Shown piece after piece: positions 16,418 through 24,537 of a stretch of 64,000 nucleotides of DNA; the stretch's first letter is position 1, and each line of letters starts with the position of its first letter. Below the pieces are notes generated by a model. The model was not told where the DNA came from and made no database searches. It saw only the letters and a list, made by a program, of their open reading frames with translations. A program made the translations under genes and the position numbers. Source of the DNA: Micavibrio_C sp965231165 (lineage in GTDB: Bacteria > Pseudomonadota > Alphaproteobacteria > Micavibrionales > Micavibrionaceae); the NCBI GenBank assembly GCA_965231165.1, contig OZ246421.1, positions 806,001 to 870,000 on the forward strand, in the 5' to 3' direction.

Positions 16418-17641
16418 CTAGAATTCCTGCCCTTTGGGCGTCATGGATATGCGTTTATAAACACCCTTGCGCATCGGGCTGGGCAGCGCGCCGTATGTCG
16501 TGCCGGGCGTAATGATATGATCGGGCAGCAGATTGCCGCCATCAATGCTGGATGTTTCGCTTCCTACATCAAGCGAAGCCAGTAAGCGGCGGCGCAATTC
16601 CTCCGGCGAGAATCCGCCGTATAAAGTCGCCCTGATATCTTCCGGCATGCCGGCATTCGGGTTCTGGCCCTCGGGCGTACGCAATAAGGCATTGGCAACC
16701 CAAGCAACGTCATGCGCGCTTAACTGCGGAATGGGTGCTTTGCCTTCCATGATTTCGTCGCTGAGCGGGAAGCCATCGGCGATTGATTCCTGAAAAACCG
16801 TCTTCATCGCGCGCGGATCGCGATAGGTATCGCAAGCGGTTGTGATGCCGGGATTAATCTGAAATACGCTGACGGGCTTGCCGGTCGAAATATTTGATTC
16901 CAGATGGAATGTCCGCCACGCCAATTCGCACATGAATTTATCGGCAGCATCCGCCAGCAGACCGTAGCTGGCGCGATTAGCCGCCAGAGCCGACAGCGAC
17001 AAAATTTTCAGATCATCCAGACCACGGTTCACTAACAGGTCATAACCCATAGCCGCCATGTTATATACAAAACGCAGACGGCGATTGCAGGCGCGCTCGA
17101 CTTCCTGCGGGGACTCTTTGTGCATCGGCTTGAAGGGTTCACCGTTATTCTGGGCGAATGACTGATAAAGAACCATAGATACATCGCTGATTGGCTGCTT
17201 CTGCGCCATAGACGCCAGTTCATGATATAGGGACTTAAGAATCTGCGGGTCAGCCAGATCGCCCTCAATAATATGCACACGCGGATTATCAACCAGTTGC
17301 CTTGTCAGGCTTATGTCGCTGCGTGTGTGCAGCAGGATACGGCAATCATCCTTCATCAGCGTCTGCAAGATGGCCGCCGTGTTGTTCATAAGGTATTTCT
17401 GTTGATCTGCCTGCGGTGATTCATAAAAGGCGTGCGTGGCTTCCTCACCATGCTTTTGCGGATCAAACGGCGTAAACGATGCGCCCGTCAGGATATAAAC
17501 AGGCTCCGCAGCGGTCGAATGATGATCAATCTGAAACGACGGCGTTGATTCTATGCCTGATGATTTGAGGAATGTTTGCACTTCGCGCTGGAAATCGCTT
17601 TGCAAAGTATCGACGATAGCTTGGTGTGATGGCTGGATCAT
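16418..17641 (-). CDS. Divergent SDR-like Rossmann protein, function unknown
   Basis: About 407 residues from ATG 17641 (an in-frame GTG lies 12 bases upstream; neither has a clear ribosome binding site). The middle resembles a short-chain dehydrogenase: VHIIEGDLADPQILKSLYHE matches the strand with a conserved D-hydrophobic turn, and ILSLSALAANRASYGLLADA resembles the Ser and Tyr region. The canonical YxxxK is not clear: Lys lies nine residues after Tyr (YGLLADAADK). The N-terminal 120 residues and C-terminal 100 residues are not typical SDR. It probably shares a transcript with the methyltransferase. Substrate unknown. Confidence 0.65.
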   Translation of the reverse strand: MIQPSHQAIVDTLQSDFQREVQTFLKSSGIESTPSFQIDHHSTAAEPVYILTGASFTPFDPQKHGEEATHAFYESPQADQQKYLMNNTAAILQTLMKDDCRILLHTRSDISLTRQLVDNPRVHIIEGDLADPQILKSLYHELASMAQKQPISDVSMVLYQSFAQNNGEPFKPMHKESPQEVERACNRRLRFVYNMAAMGYDLLVNRGLDDLKILSLSALAANRASYGLLADAADKFMCELAWRTFHLESNISTGKPVSVFQINPGITTACDTYRDPRAMKTVFQESIADGFPLSDEIMEGKAPIPQLSAHDVAWVANALLRTPEGQNPNAGMPEDIRATLYGGFSPEELRRRLLASLDVGSETSSIDGGNLLPDHIITPGTTYGALPSPMRKGVYKRISMTPKGQEF

Positions 17642-17702
17642 GATTGCAAACACTGTAGGACGTTGTTTTCTGTCAGAGAGGTTTTAGCCTTTCGCCCCCA
17701 CA

Positions 17703-17725
17703 AATGCAAATCATTCTCATTTTCA
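17703..17725. promoter_or_regulatory. Possible Fur-type operator
   Basis: TGCAAATCATTCTCATTTTC resembles the AT-rich NATNAT hexamer array of Fur boxes. It lies between the start of the SDR-like gene (minus) and the gap promoter (plus), 50-65 bases from the former. The assignment rests only on resemblance to the consensus. Confidence 0.35.
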
Positions 17726-17790
17726 TTTTTACAATACGCACGACGTCATTACTGTTTTCATAATTTCATTAATTTTGATCCTTATCAGCG

Positions 17791-17818
17791 TTGACACCGG
17801 CTGACAAGCGAGTATCTT
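17791..17818 (+). promoter_or_regulatory. gap promoter
   Basis: Consensus TTGACA (17791-17796) and TATCTT (17813-17818) with a 16-base spacer, about 55 bases before the gap ATG. The leader ends with the TTAGGAGTTTCCCCC ribosome binding site. Confidence 0.65.
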
Positions 17819-17873
17819 CATATCAAATTCGCCCAAATGTTTTCATAAATCAGTCAGCTTAGGAGTTTCCCCC

Positions 17874-18884
17874 ATGACAACACGCGTAGCCATCAGTGGT
17901 TTTGGCCGTATCGGACGTCTCGTCCTCCGTGCCCTGTATGAATCAGGCCGTAAAGATATTCAGATCGTCGCCATCAATGACCTGGCCGATCTCGCCACCA
18001 ACGCGCACCTGCTGAAATATGACTCGGTGCATGGCCGTTTTCCGTTTGAAGTTTCCACCGATGGCGACACGCTGATTGTCAATGGCGACCGCATTAAATG
18101 CGTTCAGGTCAAAGACCCGGCGCAACTGCCGTGGAAAGAGATTGGCGTTGATATCGCATTCGAATGCTCGGGCATTTTCACGACACGCGACGGTGCGCAG
18201 AAGCACATTGATGCGGGCGCTAAAAAAGTTCTCATCTCCGCTCCGGCAACTGACGAAGACATCACGGTTGTTTACGGCGTAAACTCCGACAAACTGACTG
18301 CTGACCACAAAATCGTTTCCAACGCTTCCTGCACCACCAACTGCCTTGCCCCTGTGGCAGCGGTTCTGCATGACGGCATCGGTATCCAGAACGGTTTTAT
18401 GACCACGATCCACAGCTACACCGGCGACCAGAAAATTGTGGACACCAACCACAAAGACCTGCACCGCGCCCGCGCCGCTGCGCTCAACATCATCCCGACA
18501 TCCACGGGTGCGGCGAAAGCCGTTGGTAAAGTGCTGCCGGACCTGAAAGGCAAGCTGGACGGCGTGGCGACACGCGTACCAACGCCAAACGTATCGCTGG
18601 TGGATTTCAAATTCACAGCAAAACGCGCAACCACGGTTGAGGAAGTGAATGAGCTGATCAAGAAGGCCTCCAACAGCAACGAGTTGAAAGGCATTCTCGG
18701 CTTCTACACGGAAGATCTGGTATCGGGCGATTTCAACCACGACCCCCGCTCCTCGATCTTCGCCGTCAACGAAACCAAAGTCATCGACGGCACACTTGTG
18801 CGCGTGATGAGCTGGTACGACAACGAATGGGGCTTCTCCAACCGCATGCTTGACACAGCGGTGAAGATGGCTTCGCTGAAGTAA
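17874..18884 (+). CDS. gap: Glyceraldehyde-3-phosphate dehydrogenase, type I
   Basis: Oxidises glyceraldehyde 3-phosphate to 1,3-bisphosphoglycerate in glycolysis, or runs in reverse in gluconeogenesis. The 336-residue protein has the NAD site GFGRIGRLVLRAL, the catalytic cysteine motif NASCTTNCLAPVA, and HRARAAALNIIPTSTGAAKA, followed by WYDNEWGFSNRM near the end. Asp in AINDLAD at the end of strand 2 suggests NAD rather than NADP preference. Length is normal. It sits near fba and tkt, though with other genes between. Confidence 0.97.
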   Translation: MTTRVAISGFGRIGRLVLRALYESGRKDIQIVAINDLADLATNAHLLKYDSVHGRFPFEVSTDGDTLIVNGDRIKCVQVKDPAQLPWKEIGVDIAFECSGIFTTRDGAQKHIDAGAKKVLISAPATDEDITVVYGVNSDKLTADHKIVSNASCTTNCLAPVAAVLHDGIGIQNGFMTTIHSYTGDQKIVDTNHKDLHRARAAALNIIPTSTGAAKAVGKVLPDLKGKLDGVATRVPTPNVSLVDFKFTAKRATTVEEVNELIKKASNSNELKGILGFYTEDLVSGDFNHDPRSSIFAVNETKVIDGTLVRVMSWYDNEWGFSNRMLDTAVKMASLK

Positions 18885-18903
18885 TCAGATCCAGAATATA
18901 GAA

Positions 18904-19434
18904 TTATGAGCGGCGCCATCTGGCGCCGTTTTTTTCGATATCAATTCTTGTATGAAGCTTAACGCCGGGAAACTCCGTGATGTCGGAGCCTGCCCAGTCT
19001 TTTACTTTTACAAACGTCCTGTCCTGAGGGGGAACTTCGTCCGGCGCTGCGCCGGGTTTCTTGAAGGGTGAGACCAGATGATATGATGGCTCACTACCCT
19101 TGGCCAGAATGCAGAACAGGCGGCTGAATATGGTTTCTTTTGCTGCCAGACATACGAATTCTTTTATTTCTTCTTCCGGCCTCAGCAGAACTGACGTGAC
19201 GCGCTCAACCGGGCACAAGGCCAGCCCTACTTCTGCAAGAATGGCTTTATGCTCGCTTGCAAGCTCTGCTTCGGGGTCATCCAGAATGTAAGCGCAGAGT
19301 TTGTTGAAGCCTTTGGGCTGCTGATGCGCCAGACGGTTAAAATCCCTGTAGTAACGCTGGGCAACCTCGTAATTGCCCACCCTGCCGTCACGCAGCTGGA
19401 CTTCATAGTAGTCTCCCGCGATTATTTCACTCAT
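18904..19434 (-). CDS. Hypothetical cytosolic protein
   Basis: 176-residue protein of no family I recognise. It has no signal peptide or membrane segment, a helical middle rich in charged residues (YEVAQRYYRDFNRLAHQQPK), and a predicted beta-rich C-terminal third (TFVKVKDWAGSDITEFPG). The ATG has an AGGGG ribosome binding site six bases upstream. Its last codons (GARWRRS) are encoded by the gap terminator hairpin, so the two convergent genes share this sequence. Confidence 0.65.
   Translation of the reverse strand: MSEIIAGDYYEVQLRDGRVGNYEVAQRYYRDFNRLAHQQPKGFNKLCAYILDDPEAELASEHKAILAEVGLALCPVERVTSVLLRPEEEIKEFVCLAAKETIFSRLFCILAKGSEPSYHLVSPFKKPGAAPDEVPPQDRTFVKVKDWAGSDITEFPGVKLHTRIDIEKNGARWRRS
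18911..18935 (+). terminator. gap rho-independent terminator
   Basis: Perfect 8-bp stem CGGCGCCA/TGGCGCCG with a TC loop followed by TTTTTTT (18929-18935). It lies 27 bases after the gap stop and inside the 3' end of the convergent hypothetical gene. Confidence 0.9.
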
Positions 19435-19614
19435 GCTATGCCCCTGTTATTTCGGTTATGTCTATATAAACCCCGTTTGGCAAGACGTCAAAATCATTAA
19501 ATACTTATTTAATATCAATAAGTTGGATATATATTCTGGTCGCCTTATCAAGGTTATGTTATATATTTCGGCCTATAATGATTTGTACGGAAATTATACA
19601 ATTCGGCCTTTGAA

Positions 19615-20166
19615 ATGAAGACGTTACCCAAGGACATCACCGAAAGCAAAGCCACCAAGATCGGCCACATCATCGACCATCTGGTCGATGCGCTGGGGGG
19701 CGAACCGGGCTGCACTGTGCGCCGGGCGGTTATTCTGGCGGATATCGATGAAAATCCCGGCACGACGCAGGCTGAGATTATCAACCGTCTGAAAGCCGAT
19801 AAATCGACCTTAAACAGGGACATAGAGTGGATGTATGACTATGGCTGCCTGCGCCGGACACCCGGCCCTGATGGCCGCGAAATCAGACTGCAAATTGAGG
19901 GATACGCCAAGAAAAACCTAGATTTTGCACTGGAATACTTTGATTTTTCACATAAAAGCTTGAAAAACTTCCTCATCCAATTTATAAACCTTTTTGGTGA
20001 GCACAAGCCTACCTTGCGCGATGTGAAGATTATTTCTGTTGCTACAGACAATAAACACTCCTCGCGGCAGAACCTGTTAAAGGACCTGTATGGGGGCTCG
20101 ACCACTACAGAAAACCGGGCGATCAACAACCTGATCGACATGGGACTCTTGGTAAAGGACGACTGA
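19615..20166 (+). CDS. Winged-helix DNA-binding protein
   Basis: 183-residue protein with a MarR/ArsR-like winged helix (about 35-95): RRAVILADIDENPGTTQAEI, then INRLKADKSTLNRDIEWMY as the probable recognition helix, and LRRTPGPDGREIRLQIEGY as the wing. The C-terminal half is helical and ends NRAINNLIDMGLLVKDD, which may be a second winged-helix-like unit. The upstream 180 bases are very AT-rich. The stop codon abuts the next ATG, so the 72-residue peptide downstream is translationally coupled. A regulatory role is likely; the target is unknown. Confidence 0.75.
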   Translation: MKTLPKDITESKATKIGHIIDHLVDALGGEPGCTVRRAVILADIDENPGTTQAEIINRLKADKSTLNRDIEWMYDYGCLRRTPGPDGREIRLQIEGYAKKNLDFALEYFDFSHKSLKNFLIQFINLFGEHKPTLRDVKIISVATDNKHSSRQNLLKDLYGGSTTTENRAINNLIDMGLLVKDD

Positions 20167-20385
20167 ATGGCATTCGGATTTGGCGGCGGTGGCGGCGAAG
20201 GCGGCGGTGGTAACACGATCAGTGTTAGCTCTGTTGTATCGGCCTGTCTTGCTGCTGTCTCTTTAGGTGCCGCTTCTCCGGGTGCTGCTGCCTCTACATT
20301 CGCTTCAGCACCTTCTGCGGATGCCGCGCCTGCTTTCCAAGGCACCGAAGTGACTATAGCGCCGCCGACTGGCCCCTCGATCTAA
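20167..20385 (+). CDS. Gly/Ala-rich small protein coupled to winged-helix gene
   Basis: 72-residue predicted protein starting MAFGFGGGGGEGGGGNT, followed by a hydrophobic, Ala/Ser-rich stretch (SVVSACLAAVSLGAASPGAA) and a low-complexity Ala/Pro tail. The ATG directly follows the TGA of the upstream gene, with AAAGGA about eight bases upstream, so translation is plausible. I recognise no family. The Gly block plus hydrophobic stretch could suit a secreted or membrane-active peptide or a modified peptide precursor, but nothing proves it. A spurious frame is possible. Confidence 0.45.
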   Translation: MAFGFGGGGGEGGGGNTISVSSVVSACLAAVSLGAASPGAAASTFASAPSADAAPAFQGTEVTIAPPTGPSI

Positions 20386-20487
20386 ACACCCCTCTATTGC
20401 TCTGCCGCATGGTTATTTCTGGACAGTACCTGTCACAGGCGTAAACTCCCTTTCTATAATAAAAACTATTAAGAACAGGGACAAACG

Positions 20488-21342
20488 ATGGGCAAGAGAC
20501 TGGCATTACCCAGCCTTTTTGATTTTGCTACCGGTGGAATCAGGGCTACTTTTGAAGCCGTCAGCTTATATCTCGACCGCGACAAATTGATGGAGCGCAC
20601 ACCGCCCGGCGATGGACGCCCGGTTATAGTCGTCCCCGGTTGTTTTGCAAGCGACAGAAGCACCATCATCCTGCGTGATTTCCTGAATGACAAAGGTTTC
20701 TGTGCGTATGGCGCACAGAACGGATTCAATCTTGGCCCATCCGAAGACAAATTACGGCATGCCGTAAACTTTCTGGATGAAGTATTCAATGCCTCCGGCG
20801 GTCGCAAAGTTACATTTATTGGACAGAGCGACGGCGGCATTATTTTTACGCGTGAAATAGCACGGGCTTTCCCGGATAAGGTCGATCAGGTCATTACGCT
20901 GGAATCACCTTTTGGCGCAGACGAACATTCAGAATATTCCATCCGCTTCATGCTGCATGTGTATCAGTTCATGTATGGCGGTCACCGTGACTTCGTAGGC
21001 CGCACACCTGTGACGGATCACCTGCTGGACCCGCTGCCCGTTCCCACGACGGCGATCTATTCACAAACGGGTGGCGTCGTGAACTGGCGGCAATGCATCA
21101 ACCCGCCCGGCGAGAATTGCGAAAATGTCGAAATCATCGGCAGCCATGTCGGTATGGGCATGAACCTACAATCGCTGCTGGTCATTCTTGACCGCTTGAG
21201 CCAAAAATCAGGTGAATGGGCCCCCTTCGACCGCCAGAAATACCCCGATGCCGGATTCCCGGCACGGCAGGCGCACGAAGATTACGAAATACCCAGTCGC
21301 CCCAAGCGCCCGCGCGACCCGCGTGCCTGCGTCTTTAAGTAA
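20488..21342 (+). CDS. Alpha/beta hydrolase (lipase/esterase-like)
   Basis: 284-residue protein. The first strand is PVIVVPGCFASD, the nucleophile elbow is FIGQSDGGIIFTREI (Ser in GQSDGG, with Gln in place of the usual His), and the catalytic His is probably in IGSHVGMGMN. The Asp may be in DPLPVPTTAIYS or nearby. The C-terminal tail is Pro/Arg-rich. No signal peptide is seen. The AGGGA ribosome binding site lies six bases upstream. A small hairpin CGCGG-ttct-CCGCG follows the stop at 21346-21359. Substrate unknown. Confidence 0.75.
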   Translation: MGKRLALPSLFDFATGGIRATFEAVSLYLDRDKLMERTPPGDGRPVIVVPGCFASDRSTIILRDFLNDKGFCAYGAQNGFNLGPSEDKLRHAVNFLDEVFNASGGRKVTFIGQSDGGIIFTREIARAFPDKVDQVITLESPFGADEHSEYSIRFMLHVYQFMYGGHRDFVGRTPVTDHLLDPLPVPTTAIYSQTGGVVNWRQCINPPGENCENVEIIGSHVGMGMNLQSLLVILDRLSQKSGEWAPFDRQKYPDAGFPARQAHEDYEIPSRPKRPRDPRACVFK

Positions 21343-21360
21343 AAACGCGGTTCTCCGCGC

Positions 21361-21388
21361 TTGTTTAACCATTGCTCACTGCTATAAT
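21361..21388 (+). promoter_or_regulatory. fba promoter
   Basis: TTGTTT (21361-21366) and TATAAT (21383-21388) with a 16-base spacer, 32 bases before the aldolase ATG. Confidence 0.55.
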
Positions 21389-21420
21389 GCCCTCCATTGC
21401 ATCTGTACTGGAGAAAATCG

Positions 21421-22512
21421 ATGTCGCATCCCTCGCTGAAACCCGGAGTTGTTACGGGCAAAGACTATCTGGCCCTCGTTAAAGCCTGCAAGGATGGTCA
21501 ATACGCCCTGCCCGCCGTGAACGTCGTCAGCACCAATTCCGTCAATGCGGTGATGGAAGCAGCAGCAAAGAACAAATCCGACGTCATTATCCAGCTTTCC
21601 AACGGCGGTGCTGAGTTTTACGCCGGCAAAGGCATGGCGGATTCATTCCAGGCTAAAGTTCTGGGTGCCGTATCCGCTGCCAAACATGTTCACCTGCTGG
21701 CCGAACATTACGGCATCTGCGTCGTGCTGCACACCGATCACGCCAACAAGAAACTGATCCCGTGGGTGGAAGCCATGCTGGACCACGGCGAAGCATTCTA
21801 CAAAGAAACCGGCAAGCCGCTTTTCACATCGCATATGATCGACCTGTCGGAAGAAGACATCGATTTCAACCTGTCCGAATGCGCCCGCCTGCTCAAACGC
21901 ATGGCGAAGATCGATATGTGCATCGAGATTGAACTCGGTTGCACCGGCGGCGAGGAAGACGGTGTTGGCTCTGACGATATCGACAACGCGAAACTCTACA
22001 CCCAGCCGGAAGATGTGCTGAAAGCTTACGACCTACTGACCCCGCTAGGTCATTTCTCAGTTGCCGCTTCGTTCGGCAATGTGCATGGCGTTTACAAACC
22101 CGGCAACGTGAAATTGCGTCCGGATATCCTGAAGAACTCACAAGACCTCGTGCAGAAAACGCACAAGACAGCGGCCAACCCGCTCGACCTCGTGTTCCAC
22201 GGCGGCTCCGGTTCCGATAAAGGCCAGATCGCCGAGTCACTGGGTTATGGCGTTTTCAAAATGAACATCGACACCGATACACAATTCGCATTCTCGGAGC
22301 CTGTCGGCAAATTCGTCGAAGCCAACCCGAAAGCGTTCAAACACCAGATCGATCCGGTTGATGGCACACCGTACAAGAAACTCTACGATCCGCGCAAATG
22401 GCTGCGCCTTGCGGAAGAAGGCGTTGTCACACGCCTGACCGAAGCGTTCGCCGATCTGCGCTCCGCCGGAAAGACGCTGGCGGATACCAGCAAGATTTCA
22501 AAGGTCGCTTAA
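21421..22512 (+). CDS. fba: Class II fructose-bisphosphate aldolase
   Basis: Zinc-dependent aldolase of glycolysis and gluconeogenesis, class IIa (FbaA-like). The 363-residue protein has the VVLHTDHANKK metal-site motif, IEIELGCTGGEEDGV, FGNVHGVYKPGNVKL and LVFHGGSGSDK, then MNIDTDTQFAF. I start at ATG 21421, with GGAG seven bases upstream. An upstream in-frame ATG at 21397 would add eight residues (MHLYWRKS) without a ribosome binding site and would overlap the promoter leader. Confidence 0.96.
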   Translation: MSHPSLKPGVVTGKDYLALVKACKDGQYALPAVNVVSTNSVNAVMEAAAKNKSDVIIQLSNGGAEFYAGKGMADSFQAKVLGAVSAAKHVHLLAEHYGICVVLHTDHANKKLIPWVEAMLDHGEAFYKETGKPLFTSHMIDLSEEDIDFNLSECARLLKRMAKIDMCIEIELGCTGGEEDGVGSDDIDNAKLYTQPEDVLKAYDLLTPLGHFSVAASFGNVHGVYKPGNVKLRPDILKNSQDLVQKTHKTAANPLDLVFHGGSGSDKGQIAESLGYGVFKMNIDTDTQFAFSEPVGKFVEANPKAFKHQIDPVDGTPYKKLYDPRKWLRLAEEGVVTRLTEAFADLRSAGKTLADTSKISKVA

Positions 22513-22522
22513 CCAACTCAGT

Positions 22523-22591
22523 TGTCATTCCGGCGCAAGCCGGAATCTTGTAAGTCATAAGAACCCGATCCCGGCTTGCGCCGGGATGACA
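22523..22591. repeat. Inverted-repeat element, TGTCATTCCGGCGCAAGCCGG family
   Basis: A 69-bp palindrome with 25-bp arms differing at two positions: TGTCATTCCGGCGCAAGCCG on the left, and CCGGCTTGCGCCGGGATGAC on the right. It differs from the TGTCATCCTGAG family but shares the outer TGTCAT ends. It lies between fba and the band-7 gene and may act as a transcript-end hairpin. Confidence 0.88.
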
Positions 22592-22614
22592 AAAAAGATA
22601 GATAGGAAAACATC

Positions 22615-23532
22615 ATGGAAGTCGCAATTATCATTCTAGCCGCTGTATTGCTGCTGCTTATTTTCAAAGGCGTTAAAGCCGTGCCGCAGGGCATGGAATA
22701 TACGGTGGAACGCTTTGGTCGTTACACCATGACGCTGAAACCGGGTCTGAATTTTATTGTGCCCATCATCGACGCCATTGGCGCCAGAATGAACATGATG
22801 GAAACCGTTCTGGATGTTCCCTCACAGGAAGTGATTACCAAAGATAACGCCCTCGTTCGTGTTGATGGTGTTGTTTTCTATCAAGTGATGCATGCGGCAA
22901 AAGCTGCTTACGAAGTAAGAAATCTTGAACATGCAACGCTAAACCTGACGATGACTAACCTGCGTACGGTGATGGGCTCGATGACACTGGATGATCTGTT
23001 GTCAGAGCGTGACGCCATTAATGCCCGCCTGCTGGGGATTGTCGATGAGGCCACCGCGCCGTGGGGCATTAAAGTCACACGTATCGAGATTAAAGACATC
23101 AGCCCGCCACGTGATCTCGTTGACTCAATGGCGCGTCAGATGAAGGCGGAGCGTGAAAAACGCGCCCTTATTCTGGAAGCACAAGGTATGCGGGAAGCCG
23201 CCATCCTGAAAGCGGAAGGCGAGAAACAAGCCGCCGTTCTGGAAGCCGAAGGCCGTAAGGAAGCCGCCTTCCGTGACGCCGAAGCGCGCGAGCGTTCTGC
23301 TGAAGCAGAAGCCAATGCCACAACGTCTGTGTCCGTAGCCATAGCCAGCGGCAATACGCAGGCGCTGAATTATTTTGTGGCCCAGAAATATGTCGAGGCA
23401 CTGGGGCAGTTTGCACAATCAACCAACCAGAAAATCATCTTCATGCCGCTGGATTCCAGCAGCGTGATGGGTTCGATCGGCGGGATCAGCGAGTTGGTGC
23501 ATGATGCGCTGGGTAAAGTGGCAAATAGGTAA
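22615..23532 (+). CDS. qmcA: Band-7/SPFH membrane protein (QmcA-like)
   Basis: Membrane-anchored stomatin/prohibitin-family protein that forms large assemblies in lipid microdomains. The 305-residue protein has one N-terminal helix (about 2-20), the SPFH domain (VPQGMEYTVERFGRYTMTLK to about residue 190), a long Ala/Glu-rich coiled coil (EREKRALILEAQGMREAAIL and following), and a C-terminal Gly/Ser-rich segment. The order with the NfeD gene downstream matches the qmcA-ybbK pair. Confidence 0.9.
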   Translation: MEVAIIILAAVLLLLIFKGVKAVPQGMEYTVERFGRYTMTLKPGLNFIVPIIDAIGARMNMMETVLDVPSQEVITKDNALVRVDGVVFYQVMHAAKAAYEVRNLEHATLNLTMTNLRTVMGSMTLDDLLSERDAINARLLGIVDEATAPWGIKVTRIEIKDISPPRDLVDSMARQMKAEREKRALILEAQGMREAAILKAEGEKQAAVLEAEGRKEAAFRDAEARERSAEAEANATTSVSVAIASGNTQALNYFVAQKYVEALGQFAQSTNQKIIFMPLDSSSVMGSIGGISELVHDALGKVANR

Positions 23533-23544
23533 TTAGCAAATACC

Positions 23545-23620
23545 TGTCATCCTGAGGGCATAGCCCGAAGGATCTCCCCTTGGTTTTAAGATGAGATTCT
23601 TCGCTGCGCTCAGAATGACA
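23545..23620. repeat. Inverted-repeat element, TGTCATCCTGAG family, copy 3
   Basis: A 76-bp imperfect palindrome with ends TGTCATCCTGAG and CTCAGAATGACA. It lies between the band-7 and NfeD genes. The antisense frame through it gives a false peptide of the CHSERSEES type. Confidence 0.85.
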
Positions 23621-23643
23621 TTTTGATATAGGAAGTTTTATCC

Positions 23644-24093
23644 ATGACCGAATTTCTTTCCAACATGACATTCTGGCACTGGTTCATTTTCGGTGGCCTA
23701 CTGATGATCACCGAGATGCTGGTGCCCAGCACATTATTCCTGTGGCCCGGCGTTTCGGCGCTGATCGTCGGCGTCTTGAAACTGATCGTACCCACACTGA
23801 CATGGCCGGTGGCCATCAGCATCTGGGCGGTGCTGTCGGTGGTGACAGTCGTCGGTTGGCTTAAATACCGTAAAGCCAACCCCAGTACTGTAGCCGATAG
23901 CGGCCTGAACCAGCGCGGCCAGCAATTTATCGGGCAGGTTTACACCCTCTCCAAACCGCTGGAAAACGGCAAAGGTGAGATCAAGGCCGGAGATACGGTC
24001 TGGGCCGTGACCGGGTCGGACACCCTGCCCGCCGGGGTTAACGTCCGGGTGACGGGCGCCGACGGTGCCCGGCTGATGGTAGAAAAAGCCTGA
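23644..24093 (+). CDS. NfeD family membrane protein (YbbK-like)
   Basis: Partner of stomatin-like proteins. The 149-residue protein has two to three membrane helices (about 10-85: HWFIFGGLLMITEMLVPSTL, then WPVAISIWAVLSVVTVVGW) and a C-terminal OB-fold (about 90-149: GQVYTLSKPLENGKGEIKAG). It directly follows the band-7 gene, the normal arrangement; it probably stabilises or modulates that complex. Confidence 0.88.
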   Translation: MTEFLSNMTFWHWFIFGGLLMITEMLVPSTLFLWPGVSALIVGVLKLIVPTLTWPVAISIWAVLSVVTVVGWLKYRKANPSTVADSGLNQRGQQFIGQVYTLSKPLENGKGEIKAGDTVWAVTGSDTLPAGVNVRVTGADGARLMVEKA

Positions 24094-24126
24094 AAAACCA
24101 TGATTTTAGCCTCATTCAGGCTTTTT
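24083..24126 (+). terminator. Terminator after the band-7/NfeD pair
   Basis: Perfect 12-bp stem AAAAAGCCTGAA (24083-24094) and TTCAGGCTTTTT (24115-24126) around a 20-base loop. The stem ends in a T-run and starts within the last NfeD codons. Confidence 0.7.
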
Positions 24127-24205
24127 CAGGCAAATGCCAAGAAAAAGCTTGAAATCCCGGTGCTTTAGCGATAAAAAACCCGTCTGAATTACAGGAGTTT
24201 AGGCC

Positions 24206-24469
24206 ATGAAAGCCGCAAAAGAAAAAGACCATCCCGACTACCACATGATCAAAATCGTGATGACCGATGGCACGGAATACGAAACCCGCAGCTGCTGGGG
24301 CAAAGAAGGCGATGTTATGCGCCTGGACGTTGACCCGAAAAACCACCCGGCATGGCAGGGCGGTACGCAGAAGGTTGTCGAAAAACAACAGCTGAAAAAA
24401 TTCGAAGGCCGTTTTGGCACCTTCCTCTCCGCCGGTATGGGCGACGAGGTGAAAGAAGAGAAGAAATAA
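24206..24469 (+). CDS. rpmE: 50S ribosomal protein bL31
   Basis: 87-residue protein with the bL31 core HPDYHMIKIVMTDGTEYETR, DVDPKNHPAWQGG and FEGRFGTF. It carries a single Cys (SCWGKEG) rather than the zinc-binding four-Cys set, so it is the zinc-free type. Such paralogues often matter under zinc limitation, but no zinc-responsive operator is seen. The ribosome binding site AGGAG precedes the ATG by eight bases. Confidence 0.93.
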   Translation: MKAAKEKDHPDYHMIKIVMTDGTEYETRSCWGKEGDVMRLDVDPKNHPAWQGGTQKVVEKQQLKKFEGRFGTFLSAGMGDEVKEEKK

Positions 24470-24496
24470 TTCTTCTCTTCATGCAGAGTTTCAAAG

Positions 24497-24519
24497 ACGC
24501 CCCGTAATGGGGCGTTTTT
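24497..24519 (+). terminator. rpmE rho-independent terminator
   Basis: Stem ACGCCCC/GGGGCGT with a GTAAT loop, followed by TTTTTAT. It lies 28 bases after the rpmE stop. Confidence 0.9.
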
Positions 24520-24537
24520 ATTTGATAGGATCATCCC

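Noticed and set aside
17943..18740. Long minus-strand frame opposite gap
   Set aside because: It is the antisense shadow of a highly conserved enzyme gene.
23486..23671. Minus-strand frame with CHSERSEES peptide
   Set aside because: It is a translation of the dispersed inverted repeat, not a gene.
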